In this document: positions 10,817-21,725 of the stretch, in pieces
Numbering within the stretch: the first letter of the stretch is position 1
Layout of the letters: each line of letters opens with the position of its first letter
Origin: Erodium maritimum
Taxonomy: Eukaryota; Streptophyta; Magnoliopsida; Geraniales; Geraniaceae
Direction of reading: 5' to 3'
DNA length: 64,000 nucleotides
Assembly: GCA_963921825.1 (NCBI GenBank)
Contig: OY997591.1
Location: forward strand, 16,239,515 to 16,303,514
Made by a program: the position numbers and the translations under genes
The notes under the pieces: model-generated
Database searches by the model: none
Told to the model about the DNA's origin: nothing
What the model saw: the letters and a program-made list of their open reading frames with translations, nothing else

Positions 10817-12472
10817 ACGACATAAGACTTATTAAAAACAAAATACATACTCAAAACTCTCTCCCCGTTCACAAACTCTAGTGAAGCTTCTCGATCTCGT
10901 CAGTGCCGACCACGGCCACGACTGTGGTCGTTGTCAGCAGAGATCTCTTCCTTTTTCTCTCCTACCTTTTTCCTCTCTCCCTATTTTCTCTCTACCCTTC
11001 TTCTCCGTCCTCCAAATCCCTTTTTCGTCGCGCCCCCGCGTTTCTTTTCTAGGCAAACTCACTCCGATGGAGCCCTTTTCATCCTCTTGCCCTCGACCTT
11101 TGTTTCTTTCCCCTCACAACCTCCTCTTCTTTCCCTTTTTTCCCGTTGTCAGTTCATTCAGATCTGAGGCAAAAACGGATCTGAGAGTCACCTTCTCTTC
11201 ACTCTGGGTTCTACTCTTTGAAGGCTATCTGGGGTTCGTGGTAAGGAGGTGGGGATGTGTTGTGGTACCGGGACGTCTTTCTGCTTGTGGGAGGCTTTCT
11301 CTTCAGATGAGATTGTCGCGGATTTTTCCTGGATCTCGGTTCATCTGCCGCTCTAGGTGTTATTGTTGTCTTCGGCTTCTGGTGAACTTTTCGGAGTGAA
11401 GCTTGGCTTCGTGTCCTCCTCGCCGACTTCGAGTCTTTGCAGATTTGGTGTGGGACGATCTTCTCCGCTCCTAAGGTTGTGGATCTACGCAGATTTTCTT
11501 GAGGCTCCTTCCCGTTCGCTTCGTGGCGCGTGTTTCAGCCATCTCTGTCACCCCCAGGATCTCCTCCTCCTCTATGGCTAAGCTTCAAACTCAATCTTTC
11601 TTGCCACCTTGTGCTCCTAGAGGTCTGTTTAGACTGGCTCCTTGGTCTGGCTCATGCTCAGTAGAAATGCCGAGCCCTCTCCGTTATGGACATTTCTAGG
11701 TGTTGGCCGGAAACGTTGGGAGGGATGGGTGTGAGCCAAGCCATTTCAGATGCTGCTCTTTTGAGGTAATACTTTTCCCTTCCTCTATTGTTTAGTGTTC
11801 TCCCTCCCGCTGCTTACAACCCAAAGGTTTTGGCTTTGCTTCTTCTCGACTTGTGTGGTTCGAGCTCGCCAGTTAGAGGTGTTGACCGCCAACGAGGTTC
11901 AAGGGAGCTGATTTCCCTCCTCAAAAGCCTTTTCCTTGGGTTGTATGGTATTTCGGGTTTGGCTCGACCGTTTGGGGTGCTGGCCTCCGAAAACTAGTTG
12001 TTGTCATTGCTCATTTGGAGGGATGGTAGTACTATTAAGCGGAGAATTCTTTTCTTTCATGGCTAGGGTTCAGTTTACTTCTGGGTTGTGCCGGGACCAA
12101 CTGGAAGCTTTCTCCCAAATTTTGCTTCATGGTGGTCAGATTTGGGTATTTTAGACCCATTTGTAGAAAATGGGAGCTTAATAGTGGTCAATTGAGGGTT
12201 TTAGACCCATTTATGTTTTTTTAGCTTTTGGGGAGTGTTTCTATTGTTTACTCTGGTGATTTCTTGGTGGGTTTCTCAGTTGTGGGTTGTATCTTCTTTG
12301 GGTTGTTTTTTCTTCTGTTGTATTGTGTTTGTGGTTGTGGTGGTGAGTTGTAGTCCAGAAGGTTGCGTCCTCCATATGGTTTCTTTTGAAGTTTGTAGCT
12401 AGACTTGGATGTACCTCCTCTTCCTCCTCGAGAGAGGTTCATTTTAATATATGTTTTGCCGATAAAAAAAGA
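10817..12472 (+). mobile_element. LINE-like retroposon without ORFs
   Basis: Flanking 12-mers AATATAGTTTAC (10805-10816) and AATATAGCTTAC (12473-12484) differ at one base and look like a target-site duplication. The right end is a short A-rich tail after ATATATGTTTTGCCGAT, the usual look of plant L1-type 3' ends. The 5' half (10880-11400) is C/T-rich with GC-rich stretches, like an L1 5' UTR. I see no endonuclease or reverse transcriptase, and the short open frames match nothing I know. It begins about 250 bp upstream of the PP2A leader. Confidence 0.65.
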
Positions 12473-12509
12473 AATATAGCTTACTTCTTCTTCTCTTTCG
12501 ATATATATA

Positions 12510-13230
12510 GGGATGGTATAATGTGAGAACCATGCTTATTGTGCAAACTGCGGACGTACAAGAGGGCGACACGTGTTCTTTTCGCGCGTGTGCGTGTTGG
12601 TAACGCGTGTGCATGCTGCCGGTAGCGCGCGCATGTTGCTAGCCGATCGACACTGGTGCTGGCCGATCAGCATTGGTGGTGCTAGTACAATACGCACACA
12701 GTGTTGGTACAATGTTTATTAATTCAGAAAAACTAATTTACAATCAAAGTCTCGTGTGTTTATAAACCCTAAACTAAAACCTAAACCCTAAAACAAAACC
12801 CCTAAACCCTAACCTCTAAAACTAAACTCTAAACCCTAAAACTAAACCCTGAACCCTAAGGAATGTAATCCCAAAGTCCTAATATGAGTAAAGGAAATAA
12901 AAAAACCAAAAATAAATCCAGAATCTAAAAGTACGATTTTGACCCTCTAGATGACCCCGGATGGGCGAAAAACATCGTACATCATGGCATAGTCGTGTGT
13001 CTTTCAAATAAGTGCTGGTATTTCATATACACATGTGCTGGTACCACATGTATATGACTAACCAACCGATCGGCCAGGTCTGACCCACCAATCGGACGCG
13101 TGAACAGTAGTTGTGCGCTCGTGAACAGTAGTTGTGTGTGTGCGCGCGTGAAAATGTCATGTATCGCTCTCCTGTGCATCCGTAGTTCTCACAATAAGGT
13201 ATAGTTCTAATTTGATACCGAGTATATATA
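12510..13230. mobile_element. non-autonomous inverted-repeat element in TA-rich DNA
   Basis: GAGAACCATGCTTATTGTGC (left, from about 12525) pairs with GAGAACTACGG preceded by CTATACCTTATTGT (reverse complement of the right end, about 13181-13210). Both ends lie in ATATATA tracts. The interior has CG-rich CGCGTGTGC-type repeats and degenerate telomere-like repeats. It has no coding capacity. It resembles the neighbouring element at 16146-16640. Confidence 0.5.
12764..12862 (+). repeat. degenerate telomere-like (CCCTAAA) repeats
   Basis: About a dozen irregular copies of AAACCCTAA and variants lie inside the 12.5-13.2 kb element. The spacing is uneven, so this is probably an interstitial tract or a chance-amplified motif, not a chromosome end. 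Confidence 0.7.
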
Positions 13231-13425
13231 TATAGCTCAATTGGTGATAGCATCACTCAAGGAAATGCTATAAAGGGTGTGGTCTTGGGTTCAAGTCTCA
13301 CCAACAACCTAGGTTGGTATTTGTCTGTGGACAGTACACCAGAGGGGTTGGGGTGTATTGGGCTGCAGACCTAACATCGCCGCGCGTGGGGCCCTGTGTG
13401 GGACGGCGAGTACTAAAGTGATGGA
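13230..13425 (+). mobile_element. tRNA-derived SINE
   Basis: TAGCTCAATTGGTGATAGC (13233-13251) fits a pol III A box and GGTTCAAGTCT (13289-13299) a B box. Downstream is a tRNA-unrelated body (GGGGTGTATTGGGCTGCAGA). The 3' boundary is uncertain. Confidence 0.6.
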
Positions 13426-13429
13426 AATT

Positions 13430-16145
13430 GACATTCTAGGGTACTGAGGTGACGCTAAAAATAGTTAGGGTACTGAATTGACGCTAACCCAATAGTTAGG
13501 GTACTGAGATGAAAATTGCCCTAAAACAAATTAAAGGAGAAGAAGAGGTGATACACGGCCATTGCTTCAAAAATTAGAAAAGATGATAGTTTTTAGAGAG
13601 AGAAAATAAGAGAGAAGAAAGGGAGAGAAAAGAGAAGAGGGTTGGGGGTTTTGCCACTATTCACGAGCATCAAACCGTTGGATCATCTCAACGATAGAAG
13701 AATCGAGTTCACACCGTCATTCTCTACGGTGAGCACCTAACCGATTTTCGTTTTGTTAAGTTCGAATTTTAGGGTTTGAGTTTAAACGATTCAAATATGG
13801 TTGGGTTTTGGTTAGAATTGGTTTAAAGATGAATGGTTGAGGTTTGGGGTTCGTTAGGAACGTTTTGGGGCAAAAGGGGAATTTTTCCATTGTGGTCGTG
13901 TGGGGCCCACATGCCCGGGTATCGGGTTTTCGTGTTCGGGTGGTTTAGGACGTTCCCCAAGTAATTAATCTACACCCGGATCAAAATTTGGAATTAAATT
14001 GTGAAAGTTGTAATTGACGGGTTTAGAATCTTGAAACGCTAATTAAATTACTCGGAAGTCGGAATTGGATTCCGTCGAGTGCATAGGAACCCTTGAATTA
14101 TTCTAAGACCGTAGAAACGAAAACGGGAATTTTCGGATCCCCGGAAGGACGTTTTCCAAACACGGGCAGATTCGCCATGTCGGGCGAATCGGGCCTTTCC
14201 GGGTCCAATATCGACAATGTCGAGTAATTGGGGAGTTTGGGAGTGATCGACATTGTCGGGGTTACTTTTGGGCGTCAAGTTTATTAAAATTCAGTTTATG
14301 CCTGCAAGCTTAAAAGAGTTTAAAATTGTGTTCTTGTTAGATCGTGATGCAGACCGAGGAAAGGGAAAGCTAGGCGAGCGACCGAGATCACGCCGGAGCT
14401 TAATTGTGCGCTTTTGGAGAAAGCATACGAGGTAGGGAAAAGTAGCCGGATCTCGGTCCTGACTAGGGAAAGTTAACTGTAGAATTGCATGTGACACTTG
14501 GGTGTCGTGGGTTAAGTAGGTTATCGAATATTAGAAATGCATGTGACACTTGGGGTGTCGTGGGTTAAGTAGGTTCTCGAAGATTGGAAATGCATGTGAC
14601 ACTTAGTAGTGTCGTAGGAGCAGAGAACTTATCGATGTTAGAATTACTGGAAGCATATGACCATGCCCGGAGGTTGATTGTGAACTTATCAATATTAGGA
14701 GTACTGGAGGCATATGACCATGCCCGGAGGTTGATTGTGAAACTGTTGATATTAGAACTGCTGGAGGCATTGGTTATGCCCGGAGGTTGTTTGTGTAAGT
14801 TGTGTCTTGGGTGGCCATGAGAGCCCGTGTCACTGTTGTGTCTTGGGTGGCCATGAGAGCCCGTGTTACTGTTGTGTCTTGGGTGGCCATGAGAGCCCGT
14901 GTTACTGTTGTGTCTTGGGTGGCCATGAGAGCCCATGTTACTGTTGTGTCTTGGGTGGCCATGAGAGCCCGTGTTTTACTGTTGGTGTGTTTTGGGTGGT
15001 CGTGAGTGCCCGTGGGGTTGTTGAGCCCGTGAGTTACTGTTGGTATGTCTTGGGAGGCCGTGAGTGCCCGTGGGGTTGTTGAGCCCGTGAGTTACTGTTG
15101 GTGTGTCTTGGGAGGCCGTGAGTGCACGTGGGGTGGTTGAGTCCGTGCTTTACTGTTGGTGTCTTGGGTGGCCATGAGTGCTTGTGGAGTGTTGAACCTG
15201 TGTTGTTGATGTTTGTTGAACTTTGCTTGTGATTGTGATTGTGTTTGCCCGAGGTTCGTGACCCGACTTTGTGTCGGGAAGTGGTGTGGAAATTTGGCTG
15301 GCTTACGAGTTCGAGTCTCGGTAAGTTGCGAGCGTTCTCTGGCTAGCCTGATCCGTGTTCGAGTCTCGGCAGGTTGTGAGCGTTTTTAGGCGATGAGAGG
15401 TCAGCTCCCCTTCCGACTAGCTATCGGAAAAGTAGCTCGGTTTATCGCCAACAGGTCGACCGCCTGGAGCCTGACAGGGATCGGCAAAGCGCGTGGGGCA
15501 GGGTCGAGCCCAGCCGGTTAGCAACCGGCACTGAGCAACTGACAGGAATGCGATCCTTTGTGATCTTGTCTGGTATGCGATCCTTTGTGATCTTGTTTGG
15601 TGTGCGATCCTTTGTGATCTTGGGTGTTGCGTGGTTGTCTGTCGTGTCTTTGGAGGAGGTCGTCAATCGTTGTGTCAGGTCTACATTACACGTCCGAGTG
15701 TTGAGTCGGTTGAGGAAAGTAACAGTGTGTGTGTGTCAGTCGGGTTACTGGGGTTTGGGGATAGTAGTCCCCGGTGTTGAGTTGGTTGTTGGTGTTACCG
15801 GCATTGTCTGCTAAGTATGTTGTAGTCAGTCTGTTATCCATGGTGGTGAGCGAACGCTCACCCCTAGCTGCTTTTCCTACAGGTATCGGTCGCAGGTTGG
15901 ACTAGGTGAGCTTCTGAAGCTTGAAGAGCTAGGAGCGGGATTCTGGGTTTACTTTGAGTCTAGCGACGTGTACCTTGCTTTTTGTCCAATTGTTGGGACG
16001 TACCTTTAAGTTGTAAATGATTAAAATATTATTTTTGATGAACAAATGGCGATTTTAAAGTGATTTATGTAAAAGGTTTCAAAGTGTTTTATTGTTTTAA
16101 ATGTTCGCGTCCCTAGTTCGGTTTTACTGAAATTGGGGCGTGACA
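13430..16145 (+). repeat. long LTR of family A, copy A1 (5' edge uncertain)
   Basis: From about 13630 this matches the reversed copy at 38.9-42.4 kb (for instance the TCAAACCGTTGGATC block and a GACATTGTCG palindrome region near 14205). The 3' end GGGGCGTGACA at 16145 is shared with the copies ending at 24081, 26084 and 45655. The true 5' TG is not clear; 13430-13630 carries short TTAGGGTACTGA repeats absent from the other copies. It contains tandem arrays (14800-15210), a perfect 18-bp palindrome (15845-15862) and a splice-like pair (GAG/GT at 14431/14432, CAG ending 15882). No PBS or internal region follows, so this is a solo or truncated LTR. Confidence 0.7.
14801..15210 (+). repeat. tandem arrays inside LTR-A copy A1
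   Basis: Five copies of a 36-bp unit (TGTGTCTTGGGTGGCCATGA...), starting at 14801, 14837, 14873, 14909 and 14945, are followed by longer ~57-bp units (TCTTGGGAGGCCGTGAGTGC...). The multiple open frames across the array on both strands are a by-product of the repeat and are not genes. Confidence 0.9.
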
Positions 16146-16640
16146 ATATATATATAGGGTAGCTATCCAGCAAAAACCACCCTTATCGTGCAAACTACAA
16201 ACCAATTTAAGCCACGGGATGCAGTCAAAGTGACGACATCAGAGCGCGCGCGATGCTGACACGTGGCCACTTCGCGCCCGCCTCTGCCCGCACAGTAGCA
16301 CGTGTTGACCACACGCGCAGCGCGAGTGCTGATAGTTTACATAGAACGGTGATGATAATTTAGTACAAATGTAAACTATCAACACTTTTTGTGCTAACTA
16401 TCAGCACCGTGCTATGCAAACTATCAGTATTGTGCGCGCGCACCCACGTGTCAGCATCTGGTGAGTTCGTAGTTTGCACAATAAGGTGCGGTGTTTTATA
16501 TATTTAAGTGCACACGTGTCAGCATCTGGTGCGCTCTGTTGACATCACTTTGGGGGGATCTTGTTGCTCAGATTGGTTCGTAGTTTGCACAATAAGGGGT
16601 GGTTTGTACCTGATACCAACTCTATATGTATATATATATA
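16146..16640. mobile_element. inverted-repeat element (MITE-like), partly duplicated
   Basis: AAACCACCCTTATCGTGCAA (left, about 16173) pairs with AAACCACCCCTTATTGTGCAA (reverse complement of 16580-16606). A second internal copy of the right end lies at 16465-16495, next to a repeated CACGTGTCAGCATCTGGT, so the right end has been duplicated. Both outer flanks are ATATATATA. No coding capacity. Confidence 0.55.
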
Positions 16641-18505
16641 TGGGCACTTTCACATGTTATCTATGCTTAATTTGTTACTTGTTACCCAAATTTGAACCCT
16701 TGAATGTTTAAATCTAATGGCTATAATTTTTCAGCCTCAATTATCCAGGAATTAAATAGAAATATTAACAAAAGGTTAGTTTTGTAATTTTGTCTTATTT
16801 GAAAAAAATTACTGCAAAATTGTTTTTTTACGGTCTTGATCTGATTTTTTAATATTTTATTTTAAGAATATATATTTAAAAAAATATTATATTTTTTAAT
16901 TTTAAATTCTATACGTATTACATTATATTATGTACAATATTACAAATTTTTGTATAAAGCTATAAAAATTACTGATTTTTGGAGCTGATGTTACATATTT
17001 TGGAGCCGAAATTATAGATTTTTGGAGCCAATTTTATAGATTTTTACACATTTTTAGAGCCGGCGTTATAGAATTTTGGAATAGATGTTACAAATTTTTG
17101 AACCCAATGTTACATATTCATAAACCATTGATTCAAATACATGTGTCTATTGTTCCAGATCACCATACTCATAATTACAGATCTCAAAAAAAACATTACA
17201 TAGCTGGAACCTAAAAGTTACAAATCACTACAATTACAACTAATCGAAAATGTTACAAATACACGCAGACACATAATTTTCTATAAAATGTTACAAATAA
17301 CTACCCAGAAAGTTGCAACATTTTATATAATAACACCCCAACTTTCCATGAGGCTAAACAAATATGGATTCAAAAAATACCCCAAACTTCTTTGTACAAC
17401 AAATTTCATAAACTACCCTAGACTTTTCTGCACACAAAAATTACATAATAATACATAAAAAATATATATATAATAATAAAAGACAGATTACAGATTACTA
17501 CACCATTGTACACAGATTTTACATAATACCAAAACCAACAAAAAAATACCTACAAAAATCTGGTTTCAAAAAATAACCCCAAATTGCTTTTCAAAAAAAA
17601 TACCCAACTTATCATGAGATCAGATCTACAAACTAAACTTGTATTTTGAGAAATTAAAACTCATTGAACAAACAAGAACAAATCCTACTGAAAGAAATTA
17701 AAACTCAATGAACAAATCAGGTTTCAAAAAATGAAAACAAAAGAAACAAGAACGAATCCTACTAACACAGAGGCTGCAGCAAACACCGTCTTCATCTCCG
17801 GCGAGGCGCTCGACTGAGGTCATGCACAACAGTCCATGGTCACGCCAAAATTGGTTCTCCAGGTTTGGTTCACGGCGTTTAACGGGCGGCGGGGTTTCAT
17901 ATCTACAACCGGCAAGCTCGAAGTTTTTTTCGGAGGTTATGAACGACGGGGTATGGCTTTAGCTTCTGCACGGTGGCAGCGAATACGACTCACCAATGGA
18001 GGAATGAAGACCAGATCGGAGGCAACGATCTCCCGGAGAGGCGAGCTTCACGGCAGCGGCGCATCTGGGAACGGCGGAGGAGAGAGCTTCACGACGATGA
18101 TTCGAGCTTCTCCGCTACGACGCTACTGCGTTTCTTCAGGTTGTGTTGCACGGAGACGATTAGAGCATCAACACACACGGAGGAGCTGCAGCGTCTGCGG
18201 GTACTAGGGTGGAGAGCTCCAGCGGCGACGAGAAATCGGGATGGTCGGACCAGAGCACAATAGTATGACGGCGTGGGGAGATTTGGGAAATATTGAATGC
18301 AATGAGTAAATGTGTGGGTTAATTAGGGTTAGTAAAAAAGGTATGGTATCCTTGATCAGATTACAATTACATAAAAAAAATAAAGTTCATAATAATTACG
18401 GTTGTATGCTATTGATATCTGAACCATTGGATCAATCCGATCCAATGGCTTATAATTGGGTAACAAGTAACATTTTATGAATGGGTAACATTTGAAAGCA
18501 CTCCT
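16641..18505. mobile_element. 1.87-kb TIR element with GC-rich interior
   Basis: The left end (GGGCACTTTCACATGTTA...TGTTACTTGTTACCCA) and the reverse complement of the right end (GTGCTTTCAAATGTTACCCA...TGTTACTTGTTACCCA) form imperfect terminal inverted repeats of 60 bp or more. Both lie in TATATATA tracts, so a TA target is possible. The left arm has degenerate repeats of TTTTTGGAGCCGATGTTACA (about 16970-17110). The middle (17760-18270) is GC-rich with overlapping open frames (17836-18207 and 17973-18263) of no recognisable product, perhaps captured host DNA. Confidence 0.6.
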
Positions 18506-19740
18506 TTATATATATATATATCACATGTATATAGTAGAATAAAAACATACGGTTCAAATACAAATATATTATATCCAAATCAATAATAAAAGTGTAAAAA
18601 TAACTCAATTAATATAAAGATAATATCCGATTTAGCTTTGCAACTACGAAATCCCTCACGTATCCCTAGTGTTAATATAATATTCCCAGCTTCTTGAGAT
18701 GGTCATGGAAAGAACAATTATTCAATTTTTGGAGGAAAAAAAAACAAGAGAGTAGGTTATATCTTTCGCTTAATCTCAATTTTCTCCCCATATGAATATG
18801 AGATTGGGCCAAACCATTATATGAGTCTATATCTGATTGGGCCTAGTTTCATTTGTCTTAAATCCAATCATTCATGAACTTTAATATTGATTATATTTTC
18901 GTGTTAACCGAAAATGTAACAAATATATCATCTACATCATTTCAATAAATTATCTCATAATAAATCAAATGATCTTAAACATCAAACGTCACCAGTAATT
19001 ATGGGACCACATAAGTCAAACACAAAACCGGCAGTACTTAATCTCATTGACTACGAATTGAGGTTGTCGTTTAACAATACTCCTCGATAAACGGATGATG
19101 TGAATATCAGCATCCAATAAAGACAAACATGGCTAAGGATAATGTATTATTTCCCCACATCTTCCAATTTTGGATTATCATAGGGTATGGTTCTACTGCC
19201 AAAAGCCACTAGATAACATTGTGTTTCATGTTGATCGTTATTGGTTGTTGAATGACTTTAACAAACTTTTTTCTTAAATACTTCATCTTATTTGGTCAAG
19301 GTTATTTTCAACCATAAGATTCATAACAACATATAGTTCAAACTCATTACCTCGAGTTGATGGATTCCACCTTGATTCACCACTAACAATACAAGTACTC
19401 AATTATACCCAATGACCTTTCAACTAGTACTTTAAACACCAGGTGTCCAATATCAAAGTATATCAAGTAGTCTATTTTTTTTAAATAGAAATCGTGGACC
19501 TAAACGTGCAATACGAACAAATAAACCTGCAAGTTGAACACAAGCAACAATATAGTAGTTGTTCAAACGAAACAAAGTTATTGAAATAAAATTGTCAACA
19601 AGATTACAGTGATTTCTTTACTTACTACTAGAGATTGTATCATTATTTCCTCTCTTTTTTCATAATGTTACCCCTTGTATAAATATGTATAAAACTATTC
19701 CAATAAACAATCAACAAGTTGGGATACAATTTACTCTATT
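18506..19740. other. unassigned AT-rich region; may include the copia 5' LTR
   Basis: No gene is seen. The last few hundred bases before 19740 contain TATAAATATG and AATAAA-like motifs just upstream of a degenerate primer-binding site, so a decayed copia LTR probably lies here. Its 5' edge cannot be fixed without a second copy. Confidence 0.4.
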
Positions 19741-21188
19741 TTGCTGGGTATAAGAGCCCTCACATGGCTATGAACACTGATCATATGGTTGTAGACGCTC
19801 AACCTACAATACCGTTATTCAGCAAATTGAAAGGGTTCTGGGAAGAATTGCAAGGTCTCCTACCTCTTCCCAAATATACATACGAGTAATGTGTTTGTGA
19901 CATTAACGAACGAAACCAAGAGATGAGAGATGACGTATAAGCTTCTCTTATTTATACTCAAGAAAAAACCCCAAAGTATCGCCATCGACCAACGGCCTCA
20001 GGCCATCCACCCCGTTGTTCTTGCAGCCCAGCATCTAGTGTTTGCTAGCAGCTCTGGTTCGGTAATAGACGCATGCCTCACTGTGTGAAGCCTAGGGGAT
20101 CGATCGCCGTTTTTTTCCATCCATCATGAATCCAAATTGGGGGAGGATCAGACATCTTCCCTAGCATGGTGGCAGACCAAAGACAGGCACCGAACCACCC
20201 AAGTTTCAACATGGACAGCTCACACGTGGGTCTACGTTAACAGCAACTTGAATCATACGAACAAAATCTCCTCAATTCCTTTTTAGGCCAACTCTTTGAG
20301 GCTCATATGGCACATTTACTGGATCTTTTCTGTTCCCCCATCACTGAAAATTCTTTTACCGGCATCTCGACAACCAACCCAACTAACATTTTTTCCACGT
20401 GGATTCTTGATTTCGGGTCCACTAATCATATTTCTCGTGATGCTACCCGTTTGTCAAATGTTTTGGATAAAACCAATTCCTACCTGTGGAAATGCCTTAT
20501 GGGGAAAGTGCTCTCGTGACCGCCGTAGAACAAGTGGCCCTTGACCCTCTGTTGACCCTTGATCGAGTGCTTATTATGCCTGGTTTCGTTTTAATTTTCT
20601 CTCCGTCATTCAGATTATTCGTTATCTAAACTTTGTGCACTTATATTTTACTTGGACTATTGTGTGATACATGACTTATCCTGTGGAAAGTTGATTGGAG
20701 TTGGTAGGGTGCGGAACGGGCTCTATCATTGGGAACCAACAATAGAAAACATGGTGTTATTGACTCATAGGAATGATAACACTTAGTTATGGCATCGGCG
20801 TTTGGGACACATGTCAGCTTCCCGATTACCTCTGATTTCAAATCTATCTTTGAAATTTTCTATGCATGGATTGAGTTAGTGTGATGCTTGTTGTTGGGCT
20901 AAACAAACCCGATTGGCCTTTCCAGTCCACACAAATAAGACTACTCGCATATTTGAATTGATCCATTGTGATATTTGGGGCTCTTATCACACACTCTCAC
21001 TCTCAGGGTGTTATTTCTTTCTCTCTATTGTTAATAACTACAACACGGCTACCTGTGTATACTTAATGAAGCATAAGTCAAATGTAAAAACAAAACTTTT
21101 CCATTTTTTTTATTGGGTGACAGTTTAATTTGACATTCAGGTCAAGTAGCTCCACACTGATGGAGGTAAGGAATTCCAACACCACGAA
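19741..21188 (+). pseudogene. Ty1/copia element, 5' part (gag, protease remnant, integrase start)
   Basis: A degenerate PBS (GGGTATAAGAGCCCT, about 19747) precedes a gag fragment (FSKLKGFWEELQGLLPLPKY, about 19830). Near 20400 is the copia protease-to-integrase block WILDFGSTNHISRD; the usual Asp-Ser-Gly active site reads DFG, so it is damaged. From about 20790 the GAG-pre-integrase domain reads LGHMSASRLPLISNLSL with CDACCWAKQTR (the HHCC region), and integrase begins ELIHCDIWGSYHTLS. Several stops and frameshifts break it. It ends at a TSD-flanked LTR-A insertion and continues at 26085. Confidence 0.85.
21184..21188. repeat. target-site duplication, left copy (ACGAA)
   Basis: ACGAA immediately before TGTAAAACCCG; the matching copy is at 26085-26089. 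The copia integrase resumes after the right copy. Confidence 0.8.
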
Positions 21189-21491
21189 TGTAAAACCCGC
21201 TTCGTTTCGTAAGGTATTAATTTGCAAACGAGAACCTTAGGGTAAGTTTTTGAAACGAGTGCAAAAAAAAAACAGGTCTGGACCAGGCCAGGCCCGCAGG
21301 CCCAGCCCAGCCCAGCTGAGGCCCAATCTGGTCAGGGATGGGTATATAACCCACCCTTACCTCAGAAACCCTAGCACACCCTCACAACCCAGCCGCCCTC
21401 TACCCTCTCTCTCTCTACCCTCTCTCTCTCTACCCGACCCTCACTCCCTCTCTCTCCTCTCTCGTCTTCTCCGGCGAAACCGGCACCGGCC

Positions 21492-21725
21492 GCCATCGCT
21501 CCGGCCTCTCCTCCGTCCGACCACGCCGCCACGTCCCTGCCGAACTCCGACCTCCCTCTCCTCCGTCCGACCACACCGTCCCGTCCTCTTCTCCTCCGTC
21601 CCGACGCCGCCATCGCTCCGGCCTCTCCTCCGTCCGACCACGCCGCCACGTCCCTGCCGAACTCCGACCTCCCTCTCCTCCGTCCGACCACACCGTCCCG
21701 TCCTCTTCTCCTCCGTCCCGACGCC
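21492..21725 (+). repeat. perfect or near-perfect 117-bp tandem duplication
   Basis: Copies at 21492-21608 and 21609-21725 are GC-rich (GCCATCGCTCCGGCCTCTCC...). As 117 is divisible by three, frames stay open through it, which creates a 312-codon open frame (21250-22188) with a repeated 39-residue Pro/Arg/Ser block. I read this as untranslated LTR leader, not a protein gene. Confidence 0.85.

Noticed and set aside
12764-12862. Chromosome end
   Set aside because: Repeats are degenerate, only ~100 bp long and have normal sequence on both sides.
14801-14980. CRISPR-like array of 36-bp repeats
   Set aside because: The repeats are contiguous without unique spacers, lie in a plant LTR and have no cas genes.
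14565-15082. Repetitive open frames on both strands as repeat proteins
   Set aside because: They follow the 36-bp and 57-bp DNA arrays of LTR-A; the unit length is divisible by three, so all frames stay open.
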